A stretch of DNA of 29,404 nt from CBIFWW01 sp966186435 (GCA_966186435.1 CBIFWW010000023.1:1-29404); one strand, 5' to 3'; positions 1 through 8,136 are shown, numbered from the stretch's first letter. The notes: a model not told the origin generated them from the letters alone. Program-made: numbers and translations.

Positions 1-77
1 GGCTAGCTTAAAAATAAAATTGATTATATATTTATAACCAATCTGAATAATCGATATGAGCCACTGTCAGGTGACCG

Positions 78-947
78 ATGCACATTACATTACGCCAGCT
101 GGAAATTTTTACGGAAGTTCATCAGAGCGGCTCCACGACCCAGGCGTCCCAAAGCATGGCGCTGTCCCAATCGGCGGTCAGCGCGGCATTATCCGATCTG
201 GAAGGCCAACTGGGGGTGAAGCTATTCGACCGGGTAGGCAAGCGGCTGGTGGTGAATGAGCACGGCCGCCTGCTTTATCCACGGGCGGTGGGGTTACTGG
301 AGCAGGCCATGGAGATAGAGCAGTTATTCCGTGAGGACAACGGGGCCATCCGGGTTTATGCCAGTAGCACCATCGGCAACTATATTTTGCCAGGGGTGAT
401 TGCCCACTATCGCCATGATTTCCCCCAAATGCCTTTGGAACTCAGCGTCGGCAACAGCCTGGATGTGATCAATGCGGTATCCAATTTCAAAGTGGATATT
501 GGCCTGATTGAAGGGCCTTGCCATATGCCTGATTTGGTCAGTGTGCCGCTGCTGGAGGATGAGTTGGTGGTTTTTGCCGCGCCCACTAACCCGTTACTGG
601 CAGAACCGCTGACCCTGGAGAACCTGGCAAAAGCGCCGTGGATATTGCGGGAGGCCGGTTCAGGCACCCGGGAGATTGTCGATTATCTGCTGATGTCCCA
701 CTTGCCCCAGTTCAGGATGGAGATGGAGCTGGGCAATTCGGAAGCCATCAAACACGCCGTGCGCCACGGGTTAGGGATAAGCTGCCTCTCCCGGCGGGTA
801 ATTGCCGAACAGCTTGAGAGCGGGGCGCTGGTTGAAGTACCGGTCCCGCTGCCAAAGCTGGTGCGTAACCTCTATTACGTCCACCACCGCCAGAAACATT
901 TATCTAATGCGTTAGTGCGTTTTCTTGACTATTGCCAGGCAGGCTGA
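78..947 (+). CDS. yeiE: LysR-family transcriptional regulator YeiE
   Basis: A 289-residue LysR-type regulator. The N-terminal winged helix-turn-helix runs over about residues 3-62 (LRQLEIFTEV, then SQSAVSAALSDLEGQLGVKLF). A periplasmic-binding-like effector domain follows from about residue 88 (IRVYASSTIGNYILPGVI) and contains the conserved GSGTRE loop. Length and sequence match YeiE of enteric bacteria (about 293 residues). The ATG at 78 is preceded by AGGTG at 69-73. The gene lies directly upstream of lysP on the same strand, as in E. coli. YeiE has been described in enterics as a regulator linked to lysP expression, iron homeostasis and sulfite sensing; this is literature knowledge, not visible here. 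The 77 bases upstream are AT-rich and probably carry its promoter, shared with a divergent gene outside the window (yeiH in E. coli). Confidence 0.93.
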   Translation: MHITLRQLEIFTEVHQSGSTTQASQSMALSQSAVSAALSDLEGQLGVKLFDRVGKRLVVNEHGRLLYPRAVGLLEQAMEIEQLFREDNGAIRVYASSTIGNYILPGVIAHYRHDFPQMPLELSVGNSLDVINAVSNFKVDIGLIEGPCHMPDLVSVPLLEDELVVFAAPTNPLLAEPLTLENLAKAPWILREAGSGTREIVDYLLMSHLPQFRMEMELGNSEAIKHAVRHGLGISCLSRRVIAEQLESGALVEVPVPLPKLVRNLYYVHHRQKHLSNALVRFLDYCQAG

Positions 948-1060
948 TGCCGCTTTTGGGGTGGCAGCAGGGCCGGGTTTTACCACTTTCTAATAAGTTT
1001 CCACCACGTATTTCAACGGACATACTAAAATCAAACTAGCCCCAGCCCACTGCGGTGTTG

Positions 1061-1080
1061 ACCCAGCTTTTAAGCTGGGT
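1061..1080. repeat. Perfect inverted repeat in the yeiE-lysP gap
   Basis: ACCCAGCTT and AAGCTGGGT are perfect 9-base arms separated by TT. The repeat lies 114 bases after the yeiE stop and 180 bases before lysP, within the 313-base gap 948-1260. No T-run follows on either strand, so it is not a standard intrinsic terminator. It could be a terminator relic or an operator for lysP. The rest of the gap shows only the promoter-like sequence near 1220. Confidence 0.6.
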
Positions 1081-1219
1081 ATAAACCTCCACCGAATTAT
1101 GCTGCATTGGCTAAAAACCCAGCAGATACAAGGGCAAACAAGTGTATGGCTAATAATATCTGGTCTATCATGAAGCTGTCTTATAACCGCGTTTTATTCC
1201 GGGCTTCTCTACGGTTGTC

Positions 1220-1228
1220 TGCTAGAAT
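1220..1228 (+). promoter_or_regulatory. Probable extended -10 promoter of lysP
   Basis: TGCTAGAAT is an extended -10 element (TGn followed by TAGAAT, five of six bases matching TATAAT). It would start transcription near 1235 and give a leader of about 26 bases containing AAAAGGT (1244-1250) before the lysP ATG. No good -35 hexamer is seen, which fits an extended -10 promoter. In E. coli lysP is activated by ArgP; I could not define an ArgP site by eye. Confidence 0.45.
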
Positions 1229-1260
1229 TGCGCCTCATTTTTTAAAAGGTCCAGATTTTC

Positions 1261-2736
1261 ATGGTTTCTCAAGATAAAACCGCAGAAGCGCCAGCGCCGG
1301 GGCTACGCCGTGAGCTTAAGGCGCGCCACCTGACCATGATCGCCATTGGCGGTTCTATTGGTACAGGCCTTTTTGTTGCCTCCGGGGCAACCATTTCACA
1401 AGCGGGTCCAGGCGGCGCGCTGTTCTCTTATATTCTGATCGGTTTAATGGTCTACTTCCTGATGACCAGCTTGGGCGAACTGGCGGCTTATATGCCGGTT
1501 TCCGGCTCTTTTGCCACCTATGGGCAAAACTATGTGGAAGAGGGCTTCGGCTTCGCGCTGGGTTGGAACTACTGGTACAACTGGGCGGTAACCATCGCCG
1601 TGGACTTAGTGGCTTCCCAACTGGTGATGAATTACTGGTTCCCGGATACCCCCGGCTGGATCTGGAGTGCGCTGTTCCTCGGCATCATGTTCCTGCTGAA
1701 TTACATTTCAGTGCGCGGCTTTGGTGAAGCAGAATACTGGTTCTCTCTGATCAAAGTGACCACGGTGATCATCTTTATCATCGTCGGCATCATGATGATT
1801 CTGGGTATTTTCAAAGGGGCGCAACCGGCTGGTTGGGCCAACTGGTCAGTGGGCGAGGCACCGTTTGCCGGGGGCTTTGCGTCGATGATTGGGGTGGCGA
1901 TGATTGTTGGTTTCTCCTTCCAGGGCACTGAGCTTATCGGTATCGCCGCCGGTGAATCTGCCGACCCGGAAAAGAACATCCCGCGCGCGGTACGTCAGGT
2001 GTTCTGGCGCATCTTGCTGTTCTATGTGTTCGCCATTTTGATTATCAGCCTGATCATTCCTTATACCGATCCGAGCCTGCTGCGTAATGATGTAAAAGAC
2101 ATTAGCGTTAGCCCGTTCACCCTGGTATTTGAACACGCTGGCTTGCTGTCTGCCGCCGCCATTATGAATGCGGTGATCCTGACGGCGGTGCTGTCTGCCG
2201 GTAACTCCGGGATGTATGCCTCCACTCGTATGTTGTACACCCTGGCCTGTGACGGTAAAGCACCACGCATCTTCTCCAAACTGTCGAAAGGCGGTGTACC
2301 CCGTAATGCGCTATATGCCACCACGGTTATTGCCGCCCTCTGCTTCCTGACTTCTATGTTCGGTAACCAGACGGTGTACCTGTGGCTGCTGAATACTTCC
2401 GGGATGACGGGCTTTATCGCCTGGCTGGGGATTGCCATTAGCCACTACCGCTTCCGCCGTGGTTATGTGATGCAAGGGCACGATATTAACGATCTGCCAT
2501 ACCGCTCAGGCTTTTTCCCACTCGGGCCGATCTTTGCCTTCGTGCTATGTCTGATTATTACCCTCGGCCAGAACTACGAAGCCTTCCTGGCGGACCGTAT
2601 TGACTGGGCGGCGGTAACAGCGACTTATATCGGTATCCCGCTGTTCCTGGTGATCTGGTTTGGTTACAAGCTGTCGAAAGGGACCCACTTCGTTCGCTAC
2701 AGCGAAATGCAGTTCCCGGAACGCTTTAAGAAATGA
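1261..2736 (+). CDS. lysP: Lysine-specific permease LysP
   Basis: A 491-residue inner-membrane amino acid permease of the APC superfamily, taking up L-lysine by proton symport. The N-terminus LRRELKARHLTMIAIGGSIG and the glycine-rich first membrane segment GTGLFVASG are the family signature. About twelve hydrophobic segments follow, and the sequence is near-identical to E. coli LysP (489 residues) throughout. In E. coli LysP also acts as the lysine sensor partner of CadC; no cadC is present here. The ATG at 1261 has AAAAGGT upstream and aligns with the E. coli start. It is transcribed alone, with an intrinsic terminator just after the stop, between yeiE and cirA as in E. coli. Confidence 0.98.
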   Translation: MVSQDKTAEAPAPGLRRELKARHLTMIAIGGSIGTGLFVASGATISQAGPGGALFSYILIGLMVYFLMTSLGELAAYMPVSGSFATYGQNYVEEGFGFALGWNYWYNWAVTIAVDLVASQLVMNYWFPDTPGWIWSALFLGIMFLLNYISVRGFGEAEYWFSLIKVTTVIIFIIVGIMMILGIFKGAQPAGWANWSVGEAPFAGGFASMIGVAMIVGFSFQGTELIGIAAGESADPEKNIPRAVRQVFWRILLFYVFAILIISLIIPYTDPSLLRNDVKDISVSPFTLVFEHAGLLSAAAIMNAVILTAVLSAGNSGMYASTRMLYTLACDGKAPRIFSKLSKGGVPRNALYATTVIAALCFLTSMFGNQTVYLWLLNTSGMTGFIAWLGIAISHYRFRRGYVMQGHDINDLPYRSGFFPLGPIFAFVLCLIITLGQNYEAFLADRIDWAAVTATYIGIPLFLVIWFGYKLSKGTHFVRYSEMQFPERFKK

Positions 2737-2741
2737 GCCTG

Positions 2742-2766
2742 AAGGCCGCCTGGTGCGGCCTTTTTT
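2742..2766 (+). terminator. Intrinsic terminator of lysP
   Basis: GGCCGC (2744-2749) pairs with GCGGCC (2755-2760), extended by AA/TT, and a run of six T follows (2761-2766). It begins a few bases past the lysP stop codon. Confidence 0.9.
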
Positions 2767-2836
2767 ATTACTGCTATCAATAGTTAAAAGCCAGAATTGG
2801 CTAATTCCTCGCGAAAATTCCCCGAAAATTCAATTA

Positions 2837-2869
2837 TTAATTGATAATCATTATCGTTTAATTTACTGT
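2837..2869 (+). promoter_or_regulatory. Fur box and overlapping cirA promoter
   Basis: Bases 2843-2855 read GATAATCATTATC, the exact core of the Fur consensus. The 19-base window 2837-2855 matches the consensus at about 15 positions. A plausible sigma-70 promoter overlaps it: -35 TTGATA (2841-2846) and -10 TACTGT (2864-2869) with a 17-base spacer, giving a start near 2876. Iron-bound Fur here would block RNA polymerase, as expected for a TonB-dependent siderophore receptor. Confidence 0.88.
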
Positions 2870-2875
2870 AAGCCC

Positions 2876-3091
2876 GTTTTCAGGACGGCTGGAAACTCCA
2901 AGGGATTGGCGGCATCTATGGGGTCGTTGGGCGGATTGAGCACTGCTCGCAAGGTTTACCCCATGAAATGATTGACGGGTTGGTCACACCACCTGCGTAA
3001 ATAATAAATATCAGGCAGCCAGCCAATGTAGCCGGGCTGCCAACTGGAAGCATGAGCGCAACTTGAATTAGTTACCTCATGGAGATATGGA
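2876..3091 (+). promoter_or_regulatory. Long structured cirA leader
   Basis: This is the stretch between the predicted start of transcription and the cirA ATG, about 216 bases, most of the 355-base gap 2737-3091. Three helices are visible. ATGGGGT (2918-2924) pairs with ACCCCAT (2958-2964). GAGC/GCTC (2938-2948) sits inside that loop. GGCAGCC (3013-3019) pairs with GGCTGCC (3035-3041). The last helix directly abuts a predicted RyhB pairing site. No convincing ORF is seen in the leader. Confidence 0.5.
3043..3060 (+). promoter_or_regulatory. Predicted RyhB sRNA pairing site in the cirA leader
   Basis: ACTGGAAGCA (3043-3052) is perfectly complementary to ten bases (UGCUUCCAGU) in the conserved core of RyhB. 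TGAGC (3053-3057) continues the pairing with GCUCA of RyhB across a three-base bulge. The site lies 32-49 bases upstream of the start codon. In E. coli RyhB activates cirA translation by pairing in its leader, so site and target agree. The RyhB sequence is from memory and the ryhB gene is not in this window. Confidence 0.65.
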
Positions 3092-5074
3092 ATGTTTAGG
3101 TTTAACTCTGTCGTGCGCGGTGGGCTATGCACCTGCGCGCTCTCGCTGGCTATGCCGGTTTCAGCAGAAGCGCTGGAAACTCTCCAGGATCAAGAAGATA
3201 CCCTGGTGGTAACGGCATCCGGCGGCGAACAAAACCTCAAGGATGCCCCCGCAAGTATCAGTGTTATCACCCGTCAGGATCTGGAGCGCAAGCCGGTTCA
3301 GAACCTCAAGGACGTGTTGCAGGAAGTCCCCGGTGTGCAACTGACCAACGAAGGCGACAACCGTAAAGGCGTAAGTATTCGCGGCCTTTCCAGCGCTTAT
3401 ACCCTGATTTTAGTGGATGGCAAACGGGTAAACTCCCGTAATGCTGTCTTCCGCCATAATGACTACGATCTTAGCTGGGTGCCGGTTGAAGCCATTGAGC
3501 GCATCGAAGTGGTCCGTGGCCCGATGTCCTCCCTATATGGGTCTGACGCCTTGGGGGGAGTGGTAAATATCATCACCAAAAAAAACACCGGCCAATGGCG
3601 CGGTAGCCTGAGCTATGACACCACTATTCAAGAGCACCGCGATCGCGGTAATACCAACGGCGGCCAATTTTATACTAGCGGCCCGCTGATTGACGGTCTA
3701 TTGGGGGTGAAACTTTATGGCAGCCTGGCGAAGCGTGATAAAGACGATCAAAAACAATCCAGTACCACCGCGAGCGGCCTAACGCCGGGTATTGAAGGCT
3801 CCACCTCCCGGGATGGCAACGTGGAGTTCACCTTCACGCCCACCGCTAACCAGGACATTCTGCTGGGCTATGGTTTCGATCGCCAGGATCGTGATTCAGA
3901 CTCCTTATCAAATGAGCGGCTCGAACGTCAGAACTATTCGTTGGCCCATAACGGGCGCTGGGATTTTGGTAATACTGAACTGCGGGTGTATGGCGAAAAG
4001 ATCGATAATGATAAGACCGGCAGTACCAGCACTATCACCTCTGAAAGTAATATCATAGATGGCAAAATGGTGCTGCCGCTGGGGTCGATCAATCAGTTGG
4101 TCACCCTGGGTGGTGAAGCCCGTCACGATAAACTCAAGGACAGTGTGAATCTAGGGGGGAGTGGCAATACGTCCGCCAGCCAATACGCTCTGTTCCTGGA
4201 AGATGAATGGCGCATCTTTGAACCGCTCGCACTCACCACTGGCATCCGTATGGATGACCATAAAACCTACGGCGACCACTGGAGTCCCCGCGCTTATCTG
4301 GTGTACAACGCCACTGATACGGTAACGGTAAAAGGCGGCTGGTCAACGGCCTTCAAAGCGCCGTCGCTGTTGCAGCTCGATCCTAATTGGGAGAGCAGCT
4401 CCTGCCGGGGTTCTTGCCGAATCGTGGGTAGTAAAGACCTGAAGCCGGAAACCAGCGAAAACGTTGAAATTGGGGTTTACTACGCCGGTAATGAAGGCTG
4501 GTTGGATGGGGTTACCGCCAGCGCCACTACCTTTCAGAACAATGTCGATGACATGATCAGTATTCTCCGCACCCGGGATAAAAAACTCGCGCCGGGTTAC
4601 CCGAACTACGTGGGGCAAACCGCCGACGGCAAGCCGATCTTTAAATACTTCAACGTCAATAAGGCGCGGATCCGTGGGGTGGAAACCGAGTTGAAAATAC
4701 CACTGGGTGACCAGTGGAAGATCAGCCTCAATTACACCTATAGCGATGGCCGTGATATCAGCGGCGGCGATAGTAAGCCATTGAATACTTTGCCGCTGCA
4801 TACCGCCAATACCACCCTGGACTGGATGCCGTTCCAAGACTGGTCATTCTATGCGTCGGCCAACTACTCCGGTGAACGCCGCACCGTGACCAACGGCAAC
4901 CTAACGCCCGGTGGCTACACTCTGTGGAATACCGGGGCCAGCTGGCAGGCCACCAAAAACCTCAAGTTGCGTGCCGGGGTGCTAAACCTCTTCGATAAGG
5001 AACTTAACCGCGACGATTACAGCTTTAGCGAAGATGGCCGCCGTTATTTTGCCGGGGTGGATTACACCTTCTAA
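3092..5074 (+). CDS. cirA: TonB-dependent catecholate siderophore receptor CirA (colicin I receptor)
   Basis: A 660-residue outer-membrane receptor, the same length class as E. coli CirA (663). A signal peptide occupies about residues 1-25 (ending in VSAEA). It is followed by a TonB box DTLVVTA near residue 37. The plug domain carries the usual motifs (DAPASISVIT, VPGVQLTNEG, RGLSSAYTLILVDGKRVNS, RGPMSSLYGSDALGGVVNII). A 22-stranded barrel with a long C-terminal half ends in YTF, the aromatic outer-membrane terminus. Two cysteines in ESSSCRGSC probably form an extracellular loop disulfide. It imports ferric catecholates such as dihydroxybenzoylserine and is the entry receptor for colicins Ia/Ib in E. 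coli. GGAGATATGGA precedes the ATG. The Fur box and RyhB site upstream predict iron-responsive control at both transcription and translation. Confidence 0.96.
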   Translation: MFRFNSVVRGGLCTCALSLAMPVSAEALETLQDQEDTLVVTASGGEQNLKDAPASISVITRQDLERKPVQNLKDVLQEVPGVQLTNEGDNRKGVSIRGLSSAYTLILVDGKRVNSRNAVFRHNDYDLSWVPVEAIERIEVVRGPMSSLYGSDALGGVVNIITKKNTGQWRGSLSYDTTIQEHRDRGNTNGGQFYTSGPLIDGLLGVKLYGSLAKRDKDDQKQSSTTASGLTPGIEGSTSRDGNVEFTFTPTANQDILLGYGFDRQDRDSDSLSNERLERQNYSLAHNGRWDFGNTELRVYGEKIDNDKTGSTSTITSESNIIDGKMVLPLGSINQLVTLGGEARHDKLKDSVNLGGSGNTSASQYALFLEDEWRIFEPLALTTGIRMDDHKTYGDHWSPRAYLVYNATDTVTVKGGWSTAFKAPSLLQLDPNWESSSCRGSCRIVGSKDLKPETSENVEIGVYYAGNEGWLDGVTASATTFQNNVDDMISILRTRDKKLAPGYPNYVGQTADGKPIFKYFNVNKARIRGVETELKIPLGDQWKISLNYTYSDGRDISGGDSKPLNTLPLHTANTTLDWMPFQDWSFYASANYSGERRTVTNGNLTPGGYTLWNTGASWQATKNLKLRAGVLNLFDKELNRDDYSFSEDGRRYFAGVDYTF

Positions 5075-5079
5075 AACGC

Positions 5080-5103
5080 ACCCCGGTAGCCTGCTGCCGG
5101 GGT
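5080..5103. terminator. Hairpin between convergent cirA and fghA
   Basis: ACCCCGGTAG (5080-5089) pairs with CTGCCGGGGT (5094-5103) with one G-T wobble and a four-base loop. The hairpin sits between the cirA stop (5074) and the fghA stop (5109). On the minus strand it is followed by TGCGTTTTAG, a short T-run, so it works best as the fghA terminator. On the plus strand the T-rich tail is weak. Confidence 0.65.
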
Positions 5104-5108
5104 CGTTA

Positions 5109-5945
5109 TCAAGCCATCAAATGGCGGGCGTGGAACCGCAGGTGATCTTCAATAAAGCTGGCGATAAAGAAGTAGCTGTGGTCATACCCCGGCTGGATGC
5201 GTAATGCCAGCGGCCAACCGCTGTGACGGGCCGCTTCCGCAAGCAAGGCAGGCTGGAGCTGATCCGCCAGGAATTGATCGCCATCCCCCTGATCCACCAG
5301 CGCCGGAATATGATGCGCCGCCGCCGCCCGGGCCATTAAATGGCAACTATCCCATTCCAGCCAGCTATCCCGATCCTCGCCCAGGTAAGCGCTAAAGGCT
5401 TTTTGCCCCCAAGGCACTTTTACCGGGTTCACAATCGGCGCAAAGGCCGATACCGAACAAAACCGCCCAGGGTTCTTCAATGCCATTACCAGCGCCCCGT
5501 GGCCGCCCATGGAATGGCCGCAAATAGATTGCTTATCAGAAACGTTGAACTGCTCGGCAATCAGGGCGGGTAGCTCATCGCGCAGATAATCATACATTCG
5601 ATAATTATCCTGCCACGGCTGCTGGCTGGCATTGAGATAGAACCCGGCACCCTGACCTAAATCATAGGCGGCATCATTGGGCACGGCTTCCCCCCGGGGG
5701 CTGGTATCAGGCATCACCAGCACTATCCCCAGCTCTGCGGCAACCCGTTGGGCGCCGGCTTTGGTGGTAAAGTTTTCGTCATTGCAGGTCAACCCGGACA
5801 GCCACCACAGCACCGGCGGCGGGGTGGTGCCGCGATCGGGAGGAAGAAAGATGCTAAAGGTCATGGTGCAGTTGAGTACGTCCGAATGGTGGCGCCAACG
5901 CTGTTGCCAGCCTTCAAAACAGCGATGTTCTTCCAGCATTTCCAT
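5109..5945 (-). CDS. fghA: S-formylglutathione hydrolase (YeiG type)
   Basis: A 278-residue alpha/beta hydrolase of the esterase D family. It hydrolyses S-formylglutathione to formate and glutathione in cytoplasmic formaldehyde detoxification. The nucleophile motif GHSMGG places Ser145. The acid lies in QGDGDQF (Asp221 or Asp223) and the histidine in GYDHSYFF (His256). The oxyanion-side motif WLSGLTC is present near residue 48. Length and sequence match E. coli YeiG (278). The ATG at 5945 follows AAGGAGAACCCC, a strong ribosome-binding site. It is convergent with cirA and divergent from folE. No formaldehyde dehydrogenase gene is adjacent, as in the yeiG locus and unlike frmRAB. Confidence 0.95.
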   Translation of the reverse strand: MEMLEEHRCFEGWQQRWRHHSDVLNCTMTFSIFLPPDRGTTPPPVLWWLSGLTCNDENFTTKAGAQRVAAELGIVLVMPDTSPRGEAVPNDAAYDLGQGAGFYLNASQQPWQDNYRMYDYLRDELPALIAEQFNVSDKQSICGHSMGGHGALVMALKNPGRFCSVSAFAPIVNPVKVPWGQKAFSAYLGEDRDSWLEWDSCHLMARAAAAHHIPALVDQGDGDQFLADQLQPALLAEAARHSGWPLALRIQPGYDHSYFFIASFIEDHLRFHARHLMA

Positions 5946-6094
5946 GGGGTTCTCCTTATTATTTGCCCGGTTAGCCTTCGATAATAGCAGCCAGCAGTGC
6001 CCTGGCTCTATGGGGAATTGGCTTTTTAGCTATTGCAGTAATTATCTGCACGGGGCTGGATTATCAACGCACTGTGCCGCACAATAAGTCCACA

Positions 6095-6116
6095 CTTTGC
6101 CCCATGTAGGGCAAAG
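6095..6116. repeat. Perfect inverted repeat in the folE upstream region
   Basis: CTTTGCCC (6095-6102) and GGGCAAAG (6109-6116) are perfect 8-base arms around CATGTA. The repeat ends 26 bases before the folE start and does not cover the ribosome-binding site. No T-run follows. It could be an operator or a 5' mRNA hairpin. The fghA-folE gap (5946-6142) must hold both divergent promoters, but I cannot place them with confidence. Confidence 0.6.
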
Positions 6117-6142
6117 GCCAGTTACACCTGCCGGAGAACAGC

Positions 6143-6811
6143 ATGCCATCACTCAGTAAAGAAGCCGCCCTGGTCCATGAGGCGTTAATGGCTCGCGGCC
6201 TGGAAACGCCGCTGCGCCCACCCGTGGCCGACTTAGACAATGAAACCCGCAAGCGCTTAATCGCCGAGCACATGACCGGGGTTATGCAATTGCTCAACCT
6301 TGATCTGAGCGATGACAGCTTGACGGAAACGCCGCACCGCATTGCCAAAATGTACGTGGATGAAATCTTCTCCGGCCTGGATTATGCCAACTTCCCAAAA
6401 ATCACCGTTATTGAAAATAAAATGAAAGTGGACGAAATGGTCACCGTGCGGGATATTACCCTTACCAGCACCTGTGAACACCATTTTGTCATTATCGACG
6501 GTAAAGCCACCGTGGCTTATATCCCGAAGGATGGGGTAATTGGCCTGTCGAAAATTAACCGCATTGTGCAGTTCTTTGCCCAGCGCCCCCAGGTGCAGGA
6601 GCGTTTAACGCAGCAAGTGCTGGTGGCATTGCAGACCTTGCTCGGTACCACCAATGTGGCGGTTTCCATTGATGCGGTGCATTATTGTGTGAAAGCCCGT
6701 GGTATCCGTGATGCCACCAGTGCCACCACCACCACCTCACTAGGCGGGCTGTTTAAATCCAGCCAGAATACGCGTCAGGAATTTTTACGCGCCGTGCGTC
6801 ACCCCAACTAA
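6143..6811 (+). CDS. folE: GTP cyclohydrolase I
   Basis: A 222-residue enzyme converting GTP to 7,8-dihydroneopterin triphosphate, the first step of tetrahydrofolate synthesis (also feeding queuosine). It has the same length as E. coli FolE and is over 90 percent similar by eye. Zinc ligands are visible as Cys111 and His114 in TSTCEHHF and Cys182 in VHYCVKARG. The family signatures NKMKVDEMVTV and IGLSKINRIVQFFAQRPQ are intact. The ATG at 6143 matches the E. coli N-terminus (MPSLSKEAALVHEAL), with CCGGAG about eight bases upstream. It forms a probable two-gene operon with yeiB, which starts 14 bases after the folE stop. Confidence 0.98.
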   Translation: MPSLSKEAALVHEALMARGLETPLRPPVADLDNETRKRLIAEHMTGVMQLLNLDLSDDSLTETPHRIAKMYVDEIFSGLDYANFPKITVIENKMKVDEMVTVRDITLTSTCEHHFVIIDGKATVAYIPKDGVIGLSKINRIVQFFAQRPQVQERLTQQVLVALQTLLGTTNVAVSIDAVHYCVKARGIRDATSATTTTSLGGLFKSSQNTRQEFLRAVRHPN

Positions 6812-6825
6812 TTTTGCCAGGTGCC

Positions 6826-7983
6826 ATGGAAAGAAGCGTTACGCTGGATTTCATTCGTGGCGTTGCCATTCTTGGCATCCTGCTACTCAACATTACGGCT
6901 TTTGGGTTACCGGAGGCCGCCTATCTTAACCCTGCCTGGTATGGCGCAATCACCCCTGCCGATGCCTGGACCTGGGCTATTCTCGACGCCTTCGCACAAA
7001 TTAAATTCCTGGCACTGTTTGCTCTGTTATTCGGGGCCGGGCTGCATATGCTGCTGGGGCGTGGTAAAGGCTGGATACAGGCCCGCCTTTCACTACTGGT
7101 GATCCTCGGTTTCCTCCATACCACCCTGTTTTGGGACGGTGACATCTTACTGGCTTACGGCTTGGTAGGGCTGGTGTGTTGGCGGCTGATTCGCGATGCC
7201 CAGGGGGTGAAACAGTTATTCAAGACCGGGGTGGTGATGTATCTGATTGGGGTCGCTATTTTGTTACTGCTGGGCATGATTGCTGCCAAAGGCGGGGGCC
7301 GGGAATGGGTGCCTGATGCCTCAACGCTGCTGTATGAGAAGTTTTGGAAACTGGGCGGCGGCATGGAAGCTTTTCACAACCGGTTGGGGAAGCTATCCAA
7401 TAATCTACTGGCCCTGGGGGCGCAGTATGGCTGGCAGTTGGCGGGCATGATGCTGGTGGGGGCGGCCCTGATGCGCAGCGGCTGGCTGCGGGGCCAGTAC
7501 AGCCTGGCCCATTACCGGCGCACTGGCTGGCTATTGATTGCCATTGGCCTGGCGATTAACCTGCCTAGTATTGCCGCCCAATGGCTGGTGGGCTGGAGCT
7601 ATTACTGGTGTGCTTTCTTCCTGCAAGCGCCGAGGGATCTCGGCTCTCCCTTCCAGACCATAGGTTATGCAGCCCTGGCGATGGGCTACTGGCCGCAGAT
7701 TTCGCGCTGGCGTGTTACCCGCAGCGTAGTATGCGTGGGCCGCATGGCGCTAACCAATTACCTGCTGCAAACCTTAATCTGCACCACCTTATTCTACCGG
7801 TTTGATTTGTTTATGAAATTCGACCGCTTTAGCCTGCTGGCTATTGTGCCTGCGGTGTGGGTAGTCAACCTGATTGTCTCCACGCTGTGGCTAAGCCGGT
7901 TCCGCCAGGGGCCGGTGGAATGGTTATGGCGGCGATTAACCTTACTTTCAGCAGGCCAATCAGCCAATCACACAAACCTATAA
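6826..7983 (+). CDS. yeiB: DUF418 inner-membrane protein YeiB
   Basis: A 385-residue polytopic membrane protein of the DUF418 family, related to acyltransferase-like membrane proteins of unknown function. About nine or ten hydrophobic segments are visible. The N-terminal motif DFIRGVAILGILLLNI and the C-terminal CVGRMALTNYLLQTLICT and QGPVEWLWR are family hallmarks. I place the start at ATG 6826 (MERSVTLDF), not at the in-frame TTG 6814: it gives exactly the E. coli length and has AGGT just upstream. It follows folE by 14 bases, so the two are probably co-transcribed. No function can be assigned from sequence. Confidence 0.93.
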   Translation: MERSVTLDFIRGVAILGILLLNITAFGLPEAAYLNPAWYGAITPADAWTWAILDAFAQIKFLALFALLFGAGLHMLLGRGKGWIQARLSLLVILGFLHTTLFWDGDILLAYGLVGLVCWRLIRDAQGVKQLFKTGVVMYLIGVAILLLLGMIAAKGGGREWVPDASTLLYEKFWKLGGGMEAFHNRLGKLSNNLLALGAQYGWQLAGMMLVGAALMRSGWLRGQYSLAHYRRTGWLLIAIGLAINLPSIAAQWLVGWSYYWCAFFLQAPRDLGSPFQTIGYAALAMGYWPQISRWRVTRSVVCVGRMALTNYLLQTLICTTLFYRFDLFMKFDRFSLLAIVPAVWVVNLIVSTLWLSRFRQGPVEWLWRRLTLLSAGQSANHTNL

Positions 7984-8014
7984 CGATCCCGATCACATTA
8001 GTTAACATTATGCT

Positions 8015-8028
8015 TGTAACCGCTTCCA
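8015..8028. promoter_or_regulatory. GalR/GalS operator upstream of galS
   Basis: TGTAACCGCTTCCA fits every fixed position of the core of the GalR/GalS operator (TGNAANCGNTTNCA). Its centre, 8021.5, lies at about -60 from the galS start predicted below. It points to autoregulation of galS, as in E. coli. Confidence 0.85.
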
Positions 8029-8032
8029 TCAG

Positions 8033-8075
8033 TGTGATGTATCTCACGTAGCCGTGCCTAAGGCACTGCCAGAAT
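8033..8075 (+). promoter_or_regulatory. CRP site and class II galS promoter
   Basis: TGTGA (8033-8037), six bases, then TCACG (8044-8048) is a nine-of-ten CRP match centred on 8040.5. CAGAAT at 8070-8075, preceded by TGC (an extended -10), puts the start near 8082. The CRP centre is then at -41.5, the class II position. GTGCC/GGCAC (8054-8066) forms a small palindrome between the CRP site and the -10. Confidence 0.8.
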
Positions 8076-8136
8076 AGCCGCCTCTGCATCCTCAGGAGGT
8101 GGCCAATGCGTCGCTGCCAAAAACAAGGTGGTCTCT

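Noticed and set aside
2660..2971. A 103-codon frame running from the end of lysP through its terminator into the cirA leader.
   Set aside because: It crosses an intrinsic terminator and the Fur box, begins inside lysP and has low-complexity, non-protein-like composition.
5677..6087. A 136-codon frame antisense to fghA extending into the folE upstream region.
   Set aside because: It covers the fghA start and divergent promoter region, has no ribosome-binding site and no recognisable motifs.
5946..6142. MetJ boxes or a folate-type riboswitch before folE.
   Set aside because: No AGACGTCT repeats and no riboswitch core were seen, only a simple inverted repeat.
6814..6825. Upstream TTG start for yeiB.
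   Set aside because: ATG 6826 gives the exact family length and has AGGT at a workable distance.
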